Shown one piece after another: positions 27,091 to 34,756 of a stretch of DNA of 64,000 nucleotides. The position numbers and the translations under genes were made by a program. Source of the DNA: Paenibacillus sp. LS1. Its GTDB lineage: Bacteria > Bacillota > Bacilli > Paenibacillales > Paenibacillaceae. The stretch is taken from assembly GCF_026013365.1 (NCBI RefSeq), contig NZ_JAPDOE010000009.1, positions 124,001-188,000 of the forward strand. The letters are read 5' to 3'. Under the pieces are notes generated by a model. That model had not been told where the DNA came from, did no database searches, and worked only from the letters and a program-made list of their open reading frames with translations. How positions within the stretch are numbered: position 1 is the stretch's first letter; every line of letters begins with the position of its first letter.

Positions 27091-27651
27091 ATGAAGACGG
27101 AAAAACAAAAAATGTTAGATGGAGAGCTGTACATGGCTTCGGATCTCGAATTGTCTGAGGACAGGGAGTATGCAAGAAGAATGACGCGGACGTTCAATCA
27201 AACGACGGAAACGGACGGTGAGCTTCGCACCAAGTTATTGAAGGAATTGTTGGGATCTACAGGTGAACACCTGAGTATGGAACCTAATATTCATGTGGAT
27301 TATGGATATAACATTCATGTAGGTAATTATTTTTATGCCAATTTTAACTGTACGATATTAGATGTGTGTGAAGTTCGTATTGGAGACTATTGCTTAATGG
27401 GACCTGATGTACATATCTATACGGCTACTCATCCACTACATCCACATGAACGTAATTCGGGTGCAGAATATGGCAAGCCAGTCAAGATTGGAAATAATGT
27501 ATGGATTGGCGGTAGAGCCGTTATTAACCCGGGGGTTACCATTGGAGATAACGTGGTCATTGCTTCCGGGGCTGTGGTTACGAAGGATGTTCCGGATAAT
27601 ATGATCGTGGGAGGCAATCCTGCTAGAATCATTAGAGAGATAGAGCTTTAA
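27091..27651 (+). CDS. Sugar O-acetyltransferase (maltose/galactoside acetyltransferase family)
   Basis: The 186-residue product from ATG 27091 has the Maa/LacA N-terminal KMLDGELYMASDLEL segment, so this start fits better than the ATA-rich upstream TTG/ATG region at 27046. The left-handed hexapeptide repeat fold carries the catalytic histidine in TATHPLHP and the NNVWIGGRAVINPGV block. It transfers acetyl from acetyl-CoA to a sugar hydroxyl in the cytoplasm, possibly to detoxify non-metabolised sugars. A paralogue follows 35 bp downstream, so the two form an operon. Confidence 0.92.
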   Translation: MKTEKQKMLDGELYMASDLELSEDREYARRMTRTFNQTTETDGELRTKLLKELLGSTGEHLSMEPNIHVDYGYNIHVGNYFYANFNCTILDVCEVRIGDYCLMGPDVHIYTATHPLHPHERNSGAEYGKPVKIGNNVWIGGRAVINPGVTIGDNVVIASGAVVTKDVPDNMIVGGNPARIIREIEL

Positions 27652-27686
27652 CTTATTTTAGATAGAAGATGGGAAGTGCTTACGAA

Positions 27687-28292
27687 ATGATGACTGAAAA
27701 AGAGAAATCTCAATTAGGGCTCTTATATAATGCCAATTATGATCAAGAGTTAATTGAAGAGCGTTTGTATGCCAAAGGACTTTGTTACGATTATAATCAG
27801 CTTCATCCAGCTAAGATCAATGAAAGAGAAGCTTTAATCAAGAAACTGCTGGGGAAAACGACCGATCGTTTCCTGATTGAACAGCCATTTGTATGTGATT
27901 ACGGCTATAATATTGAAATTGGTGAGAACTTCTATAGCAATCATAATATTGTGATGCTGGATGGCGGCAAAATTACTTTTGGTGATAACGTTTTTGTTGC
28001 TCCAAATTGCGGATTCTATACTGCAGGTCATGCTTATGATGTAGAGCAACGTAATGAAGGTCTGGAGGTCGTTGGACCTATCACGGTGGGGAATAATGTG
28101 TGGATCGGAGGAGGCGTGACTGTTCTGGCTGATGTAACCATTGGTGACAATACAATTATTGGTGCAGGGAGCGTCGTTACCAAGGATATTCCATCTGGTG
28201 TGATTGCTGCGGGGAATCCTTGCAGGGTCATTCGCAAAATAACGGAAGAAGACAAAACAAAGTACAGCAGGGAAATAGCGAAAAACATATAG
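27687..28292 (+). CDS. Second sugar O-acetyltransferase (LacA/Maa family)
   Basis: The protein of about 201 residues starts with MMTEKEKSQLGLLYNANYD, the usual family start; GGGAAG lies 10 bp upstream. An ATG at 27669 is an alternative, adding 6 residues. The hexapeptide-repeat fold has the catalytic histidine in TAGHAYD and NNVWIGGGVTVL. It is a diverged tandem paralogue of the preceding gene, sharing layout but little of the N-terminal sequence. The C-terminal tail EEDKTKYSREI is family-typical. Acceptor sugars of the two are unknown and may differ. Confidence 0.92.
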   Translation: MMTEKEKSQLGLLYNANYDQELIEERLYAKGLCYDYNQLHPAKINEREALIKKLLGKTTDRFLIEQPFVCDYGYNIEIGENFYSNHNIVMLDGGKITFGDNVFVAPNCGFYTAGHAYDVEQRNEGLEVVGPITVGNNVWIGGGVTVLADVTIGDNTIIGAGSVVTKDIPSGVIAAGNPCRVIRKITEEDKTKYSREIAKNI

Positions 28293-28378
28293 TGAAGAAT
28301 AAATGGTAAACAACGTGATAGTGGCTAATGAGAATGCCTGATGTGTATCATCGGGTGTTTCATTTTGAAAATAAAATC

Positions 28379-28442
28379 CCCCAGACAGAAAACATGCCAA
28401 GGTATCGTATAATCGACACTTTTTCATGTGATTTGTCTGGGG
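28379..28442. repeat. 64-nt stem-loop between convergent genes
   Basis: The 18-nt arms CCCCAGACAGAAAACATG (28379-28396) and CATGTGATTTGTCTGGGG (28425-28442) pair at 16 of 18 positions, one a G-U pair, around a 28-nt loop. No T run follows on plus, so it is not a standard terminator. The length and GTATAATCG in the loop suggest a small dispersed palindromic repeat. Confidence 0.55.
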
Positions 28443-28477
28443 AATACGGATGTATCGCTACATTTGCTTAAAGATCC

Positions 28478-29911
28478 TTAACGCTGCAAACTTTTCCCGT
28501 TGCTGCTGATCACTTCTTTGTACCAATGGAAGGATTTCTTGCGATAACGTTCGAGTGTTCCTGATCCATCGTCATGACGATCAACATAGATATAGCCATA
28601 ACGTTTTTTCAACTGGGCAGAAGACGCACTGACAACATCAATACAACCCCATGATGTATATCCCATAATCTCCACGCCATCTTTAATGGCTTCGCCGACC
28701 TGAACCAGATGATCATTCAAATACTGGATGCGGTAGTCATCTTCGACGGTTTTCTCGCCGTCAGCACCCGTGATCAACTCATCGACAGCGCCAAGACCAT
28801 TTTCTACGATAAACAGTGGTTTTTGATAACGGTCATAGAACATATTAAGCACATAACGCAATCCTTGCGGGTCAATCTGCCATCCCCATTCACTTGCAGG
28901 CAGGTAAGGGTTAGGTACACCACCAAGCAGGTTACCTTCTCCTGCGACTTGTTTCTCCGGGTCTGCTGTCTGACAGATACTCATGTAATAACTGAAAGAG
29001 ATGAAGTCTACTGTGTTCAGCAGCATTTCCTCGTCGCCAGCTTCCATCTGAATCTCAATCCCATTTTCCAAGAAGTATCGTTTCATATAACCAGGGTAGC
29101 GACCTCTTACATGCACATCACCGAAGAAATAGTTGCTATGCTCGAATTCCATGACTTTGATCATATCATCTGGATTTGGTGTCAGCGGGTAAGTCGGCAT
29201 GCTGAGCATCATACAACCAATCTGTGCCGTAGGAATAATCTCATGACAGAGCTTCACAGCAGAAGCACTGGCTACAAACTCATGATGGATCGCCTGATAC
29301 AGATCTTGTTTGCTAAGCTTCTCCTTCGGCGTATAGATGCCACCGCTCATGAACGGTGCTTCGAGAATGGAGTTGATTTCGTTAAAAGTAAGCCAGTATT
29401 TTACTTTGTTCTTATACCGTTTGAATACGGCAGTCACATAACGCTCATAGAATCCAACCATTTTCCGGTTAACCCAGCCGTCGTATTCTTTGGACAGGTG
29501 AAGTGGTGTCTCATAGTGTGAAAGTGTAACCAGCGGTTCGATCCCGTATTTGTGACACTCGTCAAACAGATCATCGTAGAATTGCAGACCTTCTTCATTC
29601 GGTTCCAACTCATCACCGTTCGGGAAAATCCGGGACCAGGCGATGGAAGTACGGAATACTTTGAAGCCCATCTCGGCAAATAGTTTCACATCTTCCTTAT
29701 AGCGATGATACAGATCGATACCGATCAGTTTCATGTTATCTTCAGTTGGTTCTTCTGTGATTGGCCCCATGATGCCTTTGGGAGCTACGTCCTGAGTAGA
29801 CAGGCCTTTGCCGCCTTGATTGTATGCACCTTCAGCCTGGTTGGCTGCAATTGCACCACCCCACAGGAAATTTTCCGGGAATTGATAGGTTTGATTTTGA
29901 GAGTTGTTCAT
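28478..29911 (-). CDS. GH1 6-phospho-beta-glucosidase
   Basis: The 477-residue product starts at ATG 29911 after GGAGCGA; the longer frame to 30004 lacks a start signal. The GH1 barrel has the acid/base Glu178 in TFNEIN and the nucleophile in IVENGLG. The C-terminal SSAQLKKRYGYIYVDRHDDG contains the Ser/Lys/Tyr phosphate-binding loop that marks 6-phospho-beta-glucosidases (BglA/BglH), not plain beta-glucosidases. It hydrolyses phosphorylated beta-glucosides delivered by a PTS, which is not encoded in this window. The gene is divergent from a LacI regulator, with an operator-like dyad in its promoter. Confidence 0.95.
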   Translation of the reverse strand: MNNSQNQTYQFPENFLWGGAIAANQAEGAYNQGGKGLSTQDVAPKGIMGPITEEPTEDNMKLIGIDLYHRYKEDVKLFAEMGFKVFRTSIAWSRIFPNGDELEPNEEGLQFYDDLFDECHKYGIEPLVTLSHYETPLHLSKEYDGWVNRKMVGFYERYVTAVFKRYKNKVKYWLTFNEINSILEAPFMSGGIYTPKEKLSKQDLYQAIHHEFVASASAVKLCHEIIPTAQIGCMMLSMPTYPLTPNPDDMIKVMEFEHSNYFFGDVHVRGRYPGYMKRYFLENGIEIQMEAGDEEMLLNTVDFISFSYYMSICQTADPEKQVAGEGNLLGGVPNPYLPASEWGWQIDPQGLRYVLNMFYDRYQKPLFIVENGLGAVDELITGADGEKTVEDDYRIQYLNDHLVQVGEAIKDGVEIMGYTSWGCIDVVSASSAQLKKRYGYIYVDRHDDGSGTLERYRKKSFHWYKEVISSNGKSLQR

Positions 29912-29975
29912 GTGTATCGCTCCATTCATCCAAAATTGATTGTTGTAGATTAACAATAATATTGCATAAAAAAAG

Positions 29976-30004
29976 CTTAAACGTTGTAACGGGTTACACG
30001 TCAA
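29976..30004 (-). promoter_or_regulatory. GH1 promoter with operator-like dyad
   Basis: On minus, TTGACG (30004-29999) is followed by 17 bp and TTTAAG. The plus-strand TGTAACGGGTTACA (29985-29998) fills the spacer as a 6+2+6 inverted repeat, a site layout seen for LacI-family repressors. The divergent LacI gene at 30298 is the likely binder. Confidence 0.55.
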
Positions 30005-30043
30005 GTTTTACTTTTGACCCCAATCTAAGGCATACTATTATTC

Positions 30044-30271
30044 TAAATAAGTTCAACTAAAATTTACACGAAAACGGAGAGGACAGAAATAACCAGAAGA
30101 AGCGAAGCGGTCGCCTGAAAGCTTTCTGAAAGAAAGCTACATCGGAAGAATACGCTGTCCCCGGATTTTCCCGATTAGATAAGGGAGTCAAAAAATCTGG
30201 GGATAACAGCGATCGGAAGGTTGTTCTGTCATCGAAGTGCCAGTGTAAATAATCTTAGTTGAACTTATATA
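30044..30271. mobile_element. 228-bp palindromic MITE-like element with nested stems
   Basis: The terminal inverted repeats ATAAGTTCAACTAA (30047-30060) and TTAGTTGAACTTAT (30255-30268) are perfect, and TA stands just outside each. Inside, TTTACAC pairs with GTGTAAA, GACAGAAATAACC (30082-30094) with GGTTGTTCTGTC (30219-30230), CGCTGT with ACAGCG, and CCCCGGATTTT with AAAATCTGGGG (one G-U pair). A separate GCTTTCT/AGAAAGC hairpin lies at 30121. No transposase is encoded. It sits in the promoter region between the GH1 and LacI genes. A rearranged copy of its right part occurs at 62698. Confidence 0.6.
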
Positions 30272-30297
30272 GTTCGTTAGCAAGAAGGGAGTCTCCG

Positions 30298-31266
30298 ATG
30301 TCCAAGTTTGATGAAATTATGAAGCGGTCCGGTTACTCAAAAGCGACCGTGTCACGGGTGATTAATCATTCTCCGCATGTTAGTGATGAAGCAAGACAGA
30401 TCATAACGGATATTATGAAACAGTTGAATTATATTCCCAACCGAAATGCGGTATCGTTATCTACCGGGCAGACCAAGCAGATTGGAATTGTGACATCTAC
30501 CACAGGTGAGATCATTCTTACGTTCATGAATCAATTCATTGATACAGCCATGGATTTTGGATTTCAGACGATTATCTATACATCCCGTGGAGATCGGGAT
30601 ATTGAATTGCAGGCGTTCGAGGATCTGCGCAGTAAACGAGTTGATGGGCTTGTTATTATTGCTTGTGTTAATGACCCACGCAAACTAAAGGCATATTGTG
30701 AGTATGGGCCCATTGTCTCCTGGCAGCGAATGGGGAACGACGAGATCCCGTCAGTTGCGATGGATCAGGCTGAAGGGTACAAGTTAGCTCTGGAGCATCT
30801 GGTTTCGAGAGGATACACTCGAATTGCCAATGCATTTGGCAGGGCTGAAAGTTTGAATACCCAGAGCCGCCGAGAAGCCTACGAATCTTTCATGAAGAGT
30901 AGAGATATGCCTGTGTGGACTGAAGCGTATCAATATTCCGTGTTCAGCTCCTCCGATGGTGAAGAAGCGATGCGAAGAATGGCAGAGGGACCAGAACTTC
31001 CACAAGCCGTATTATGTTCGAATGATTATGCAGCCATCGGCATTCTGAGTGAAGCACGCAGACGAAATATTCAGGTACCGGAACAACTCGCCATTGTGGG
31101 GTTTGATGATATCGAGCTTTCCCGTGTTCTCGGAATTACGACCATACACAATCCGATTGCGGAGCAAGCCACCCAGGCTTTCCATCAATTGTGGGCCATA
31201 TTGGGTAAAACAGAGTTGAAGACAGAGCGGCTGACATACCAGCTGATTGAACGTGAGACGACTTGA
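30298..31266 (+). CDS. LacI-family transcriptional regulator
   Basis: The 322-residue product starts at ATG 30298 after AGAAGGGAG. The N-terminal HTH (residues 3-50, MKRSGYSKATVSRVINHSPHVS) has a slightly shortened lead but a normal LacI recognition helix. The periplasmic-binding-like effector domain follows (about 55-320). It is divergent from the GH1 gene and is probably its repressor, with the TGTAACGGGTTACA dyad as operator. The effector may be a phosphorylated beta-glucoside. The right end of the palindromic element lies only 27 bp before its start and may carry or disturb its promoter. Confidence 0.9.
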   Translation: MSKFDEIMKRSGYSKATVSRVINHSPHVSDEARQIITDIMKQLNYIPNRNAVSLSTGQTKQIGIVTSTTGEIILTFMNQFIDTAMDFGFQTIIYTSRGDRDIELQAFEDLRSKRVDGLVIIACVNDPRKLKAYCEYGPIVSWQRMGNDEIPSVAMDQAEGYKLALEHLVSRGYTRIANAFGRAESLNTQSRREAYESFMKSRDMPVWTEAYQYSVFSSSDGEEAMRRMAEGPELPQAVLCSNDYAAIGILSEARRRNIQVPEQLAIVGFDDIELSRVLGITTIHNPIAEQATQAFHQLWAILGKTELKTERLTYQLIERETT

Positions 31267-31471
31267 ATCCGTAAGACCTGAAGTGGGAATCAGGTTTTAT
31301 GGATTCAATAATTATTCAAATTTGAAGCATCTTCGAATCAAACCCATACGTTATACTGAAGATGAGCTTCAGAACGACATATCTGTACGGAGATGTGGCG
31401 TGAAGTTTTCGTATCATGTTACAAGTTACATATTTCACAAACGATTTGCGGGAAAGGTGAGAACTAACTTT

Positions 31472-31765
31472 ATGAAGACAGTGACAGGCCGGTTTAGAAT
31501 TGCGGGCATATGGGAAGGTGTATCTTTACTTTTATTGATTTTTATTGCTATGCCCCTGAAATATTTTGCAGATATCTCTTCCGCCGTAGCCGTAATGGGC
31601 ATGATTCATGGTGTTTTGTTTCCGTTGTACCTTATAGCGCTTGTACACTTGGCAGTGGTCAAAAAGTGGAAGGTAACACGCTGGTTGATGGGTGGGCTCG
31701 CTGGCCTTTTGCCGTTTGGAACTTTCGTATTTGAATCCTATCTTCGGAAGAGAGATTGGAAATAA
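31472..31765 (+). CDS. DUF3817 small integral membrane protein
   Basis: The 97-residue product starts at ATG 31472 after AAAGGTGAG; the longer frame from 31247 overlaps the LacI end and is not credible. It begins MKTVTGRFRIAGIWEGVSLL and has three hydrophobic segments (about 12-32, 38-60, 68-88), with the EG motif and HG in MGMIHGVLFP typical of DUF3817 (YdzA-like) proteins. Function is unknown. It follows the LacI gene by about 200 bp. Confidence 0.85.
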   Translation: MKTVTGRFRIAGIWEGVSLLLLIFIAMPLKYFADISSAVAVMGMIHGVLFPLYLIALVHLAVVKKWKVTRWLMGGLAGLLPFGTFVFESYLRKRDWK

Positions 31766-31775
31766 AACGTAATAG

Positions 31776-31822
31776 AAAAAAGCAGGCGACTAATTCGGAG
31801 GTTATCCAAATGGTCGCCTGCT
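31776..31822 (-). terminator. Terminator of the small secreted peptide gene
   Basis: AGCAGGCGAC and GTCGCCTGCT form a perfect 10-bp stem; read on minus it is followed by a run of T residues. It lies just past the stop of the 45-codon gene on the minus strand. Confidence 0.75.
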
Positions 31823-31838
31823 GGCTTCTGTACGAGTA

Positions 31839-31976
31839 CTACTTTACTGTACCTTGCTGACGATCAGACAGCAGGCTTACTCCAATATCACCAGAGGCAT
31901 TCGATACAGGTGCATACGCCGAGAAGGAAGTAACAACTACCAGGGCAGTGAACAGAAATAAGAATGATTTTTTCAT
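31839..31976 (-). CDS. Secreted mini-peptide (45 residues), Phr-like layout
   Basis: The ATG at 31976 follows GAGGT at 7-8 bp. The product MKKSFLFLFTALVVVTSFSA has a strong signal peptide with cleavage expected near residues 24-29. It leaves a tail of about 17-20 residues ending SDRQQGTVK. This layout matches pre-pro-peptides of the Phr type, whose mature penta- or hexapeptide with an Arg or Lys at position 2 (for example DRQQGT here) lies at the C terminus. No Rap-like receptor gene is adjacent. It could also be an unrelated secreted micro-protein. A private terminator supports it as a real gene. Confidence 0.6.
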   Translation of the reverse strand: MKKSFLFLFTALVVVTSFSAYAPVSNASGDIGVSLLSDRQQGTVK

Positions 31977-32094
31977 ACCATAACCTCTTTCATATGGGGA
32001 TATATTCCATTTGATTCTAACGCACATAGGCTATACTTGAAAAGAAAAAGTTTAAATGAGCAAGCTATTGAATGACTGAAAGGGTTGAGCTTCA

Positions 32095-32439
32095 ATGAAA
32101 GATATTCATGAGTTAACTTCCATAGAAATGGTTGAAGAAGTTATTCAACAACATGAATTGGTTTTTTTGTATGTATCTCGTCCAGAGTGCAGTGTATGTC
32201 ACGCTTTACTCCCCAAGATCAGGGCTTTGCTTGAACCTTATCCATCAATATACCTGGGTCACATTAATGCTAATGAAGTGGAAGAGGTTGCGTCCAAGTT
32301 TCTTATTTTTACCGTTCCAACAATGATCATGCTTGTGGAGCAGAAGGAATATATTCGAGCGGATCGTTTTGTTCGCTTGGAACGCTTGGAAGAGCAACTG
32401 CAACAGATTCACTCCATGTATATGCAGGATGAGGAATAG
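32095..32439 (+). CDS. Thioredoxin-family protein
   Basis: The 114-residue protein has the thioredoxin fold with active-site CSVC (in RPECSVCHALLPK) and the cis-proline in FTVPTMIM. No signal peptide is present, so it acts in the cytoplasm as a disulfide reductase, similar to the YtpP/YdbP group. AAAGGG precedes the ATG. It is a monocistronic gene ended by a short terminator. Confidence 0.92.
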   Translation: MKDIHELTSIEMVEEVIQQHELVFLYVSRPECSVCHALLPKIRALLEPYPSIYLGHINANEVEEVASKFLIFTVPTMIMLVEQKEYIRADRFVRLERLEEQLQQIHSMYMQDEE

Positions 32440-32460
32440 AAAGCTAAAGCTTCATGAAGG

Positions 32461-32482
32461 CGGCACAAGTGAGCCGTTTTTT
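32461..32482 (+). terminator. Terminator after thioredoxin gene
   Basis: CGGCAC pairs with GAGCCG (one A-A mismatch) around AAGT and six T residues follow. Confidence 0.65.
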
Positions 32483-32546
32483 AGCGTCCGCAGTGGCATA
32501 TAGCTATAGATAGAGAACGCGATGTCTAAACTCACAAATTAAAGTG

Positions 32547-32599
32547 TTGCCATGAAAACGGTTTTATGATAATTTAAACATTATAAAAACGTTTTTATA
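32547..32599 (+). promoter_or_regulatory. Promoter and two operators of the LacI gene
   Basis: TTGCCA (32547-32552), a 17-bp spacer and TAATTT (32570-32575) form a promoter. ATGAAAACGGTTTTAT (32552-32567) lies in the spacer and a perfect 18-bp palindrome TATAAAAACGTTTTTATA (32582-32599) lies at the start site. Its 16-bp core recurs exactly before the importer operon at 33705, so it is the likely operator of this LacI protein with autoregulation. Confidence 0.65.
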
Positions 32600-32616
32600 G
32601 CAAAGGAACAAAATCT

Positions 32617-33639
32617 ATGGCAAAGATAACGATTAAAGATGTAGCAAGGGAAGCGGGCGTATCCATATCTACAGTCTCCAATGCCTTAAATGGTGTGGAT
32701 GTCTTGAACCCGGAGACGAAATCGCATGTTCTCAAGGTGGCAGAGCGTTTAAACTATGTGCCCAACCTGAACGGCAAGCTATTGAAGTCGGGTCAAACCA
32801 AAATGCTGGGTTTTTTCACCACAAGTGTATCGGGTCCGTATTTCTATAAGCTGGTGGAGTCGATGTCTCGCGAATGTGACCGGCTTGGGTATGGTTTGAA
32901 TGTATTTGTGACCAAGGATAAACATGTTATTATGAGTAACATTCTGGGGCGGCGGGTGGATGGTGTCATCATTTACGAAGAGCTTCGGATCGACGAGCAG
33001 GATATTATCGCCATGGAGAAAGACAAGATCAAGGCTGTTTTTTTGGATCGGGTCTATCAGAGCGATACGATGGGCAGTGTCATTTTTGACTCGTACGTGG
33101 CGGCTTGCGAAGCTACCAAGTATTTAATTGGGCTGGGGCACAAGAAAATTGCTTATATTTCGGGTGTGGATACGATGTTTGACAGTGTACAGCGTAGAGA
33201 TGGCTATCTGGCTGCCCTGCGTGAATACCAGCTTCCAATCGATGAAGATTACATTATACAGGGGTATTTTGAGGAGGAGAGCACGTATAGTGCTATAAAA
33301 TCTTTTCTTCACTTGCATCCTGGCAAGCGGCCAGATGCATTTCTTGCAGGGAATGATTTGAGTGCTATTGGTTGTATGCATGCGTTGAAATCTGGGGGCT
33401 TTGAAGTGCCCCAAGATGTTAGCGTCGTGGGTTTCGATGATATCGATATCGCCCAGTATTTTTCCCCACCGCTCACAACGGTAAGAAATCAAATTGCAAG
33501 ACAGGGTATCCTGGCCATCAATCAACTGGTCGGTATGATCAAGGAGAAGGAACAAGGGGCTGCACAGAAATTGGCGGGTGAGCTGGTGGTGAGAGGTTCA
33601 AGCCACGTGAAGATTGACCGGAAAGACTATCGTACATAA
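32617..33639 (+). CDS. LacI-family transcriptional regulator
   Basis: This 340-residue protein has the classic HTH (ITIKDVAREAGVSISTVSNALNG) and a hinge helix NYVPNLNGKLLKSGQ, then a sugar-binding effector domain with the VVGFDDIDIAQYFSPPLTTVRN motif. AAAGGA precedes the ATG. Palindromic operators lie at its own promoter and before the importer-GH30 operon, so it probably represses that operon until a sugar ligand (unknown) is present. A terminator overlaps its 3' end. Confidence 0.94.
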   Translation: MAKITIKDVAREAGVSISTVSNALNGVDVLNPETKSHVLKVAERLNYVPNLNGKLLKSGQTKMLGFFTTSVSGPYFYKLVESMSRECDRLGYGLNVFVTKDKHVIMSNILGRRVDGVIIYEELRIDEQDIIAMEKDKIKAVFLDRVYQSDTMGSVIFDSYVAACEATKYLIGLGHKKIAYISGVDTMFDSVQRRDGYLAALREYQLPIDEDYIIQGYFEEESTYSAIKSFLHLHPGKRPDAFLAGNDLSAIGCMHALKSGGFEVPQDVSVVGFDDIDIAQYFSPPLTTVRNQIARQGILAINQLVGMIKEKEQGAAQKLAGELVVRGSSHVKIDRKDYRT

Positions 33640-33667
33640 GCTGGCTCAGCTTCTCCGGTCTTTTTTT
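33616..33667 (+). terminator. Terminator overlapping the LacI 3' end
   Basis: GACCGGA (33616-33622, inside the coding end) pairs with TCCGGTC (33654-33660), with an AGC/GCT hairpin in the loop, followed by seven T residues. Confidence 0.6.
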
Positions 33668-33704
33668 ACATAAATAAAAGCCAAGGGGGTTTTTATGTCG
33701 AAAA

Positions 33705-33720
33705 ATAAAAACGTTTTTAT
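33705..33720. promoter_or_regulatory. Second LacI operator before the importer operon
   Basis: ATAAAAACGTTTTTAT is a perfect 16-bp palindrome identical to the core of 32582-32599. It lies 31 bp before the permease start. Confidence 0.65.
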
Positions 33721-33751
33721 AACTAGTGAAAATGGAGGGGAGTAAAAGAAC

Positions 33752-34741
33752 GTGGATAAATTAGCCGTAGAAACATCAACCGGTAAAAATGCGATCAGTC
33801 CCAATGGAAAGAAGCCGATCGGACAACGAATCAAAGAATTCATAGTGGATTATCGAAGACAATGGGAGATTCAATCAATGATCATCCCCGGCATTATCTT
33901 TATGATTATATTCTGTTATATCCCAATCTACGGGTTGACGATTGCCTTCAAAAATTACACGGTCATTGATACACTGGCTACTGCTCCTTGGGTAGGGCTG
34001 GATAATTTCAGAATCATTTTGTCAGACAAATACTTCTGGGATGCGGTCGTGAATACACTGGGAATCAGTTTTTTGAAACTGGGTATCGGGTTCGTCATTC
34101 CGATCATTCTCGCGATTATGATCTACGAGTTAAACAGCGGACGATTCAAGAAGTTTGTGCAAACGGTTTCATACTTACCTCACTTTTTGTCCTGGATCGT
34201 ACTTGGGGGAATGCTGATCACCTGGTTTTCAACAACGGGGTTATTTAATCAGTTGTTGCTTAGTCTGGGAGTGATCTCGCAACCGCAGAACATTTTGCTG
34301 GATGCAGGCAAGTATTGGTGGATTGCTACGTTATCGGATATCTGGAAAGAAGCAGGTTGGGGAACGATTCTGTATCTGGCGATCATGGCGAAGATTGATC
34401 CTACGTATTATGAAGCTGCCAAAATCGATGGTGCAAGCCGTCTTAGACAGATATGGAATATCACATTGCCTAACATGAGATCAATCATCAGTTTAAATTT
34501 GATTCTAACTGTAAGCGGTTTATTAGGGTCCAATCTGGATCAGACACTGGTTCTCATGAACTCCCAGAACCGCGACAAAGCGGAAGTCATTAACTCGTAC
34601 GTCTATCGTATGGGGATGTCTCAGGGTGACTTTTCATATGCAACGGCCGTTGGCTTGGGTGTCTCAATCATATCTGTCATTCTACTCGTCACGGCAAACA
34701 AAATCACAAGCAAATTAAACGATAATCAATCTGTGTTGTAG
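33752..34741 (+). CDS. Sugar ABC transporter permease (LplB type)
   Basis: The 329-residue permease starts at GTG after GGAGGGGAG. A hydrophilic N-terminal lead of about 40 residues precedes six membrane helices. The EAA loop is YEAAKIDGASRLRQIWNITLP. It starts the LacI-controlled operon permease-permease-SBP-GH30 with 15-25 bp gaps. It forms half of the channel for an oligosaccharide that GH30 then hydrolyses in the cell, perhaps a beta-glucoside or beta-1,6-glucan fragment. Confidence 0.93.
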   Translation: MDKLAVETSTGKNAISPNGKKPIGQRIKEFIVDYRRQWEIQSMIIPGIIFMIIFCYIPIYGLTIAFKNYTVIDTLATAPWVGLDNFRIILSDKYFWDAVVNTLGISFLKLGIGFVIPIILAIMIYELNSGRFKKFVQTVSYLPHFLSWIVLGGMLITWFSTTGLFNQLLLSLGVISQPQNILLDAGKYWWIATLSDIWKEAGWGTILYLAIMAKIDPTYYEAAKIDGASRLRQIWNITLPNMRSIISLNLILTVSGLLGSNLDQTLVLMNSQNRDKAEVINSYVYRMGMSQGDFSYATAVGLGVSIISVILLVTANKITSKLNDNQSVL

Positions 34742-34756
34742 AAGGAGGCATCCCGC

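Noticed and set aside
31247..31471. N-terminal extension of the DUF3817 frame
   Set aside because: It overlaps the 3' end of the LacI gene, has charged non-family sequence and no ribosome site; ATG 31472 has one.
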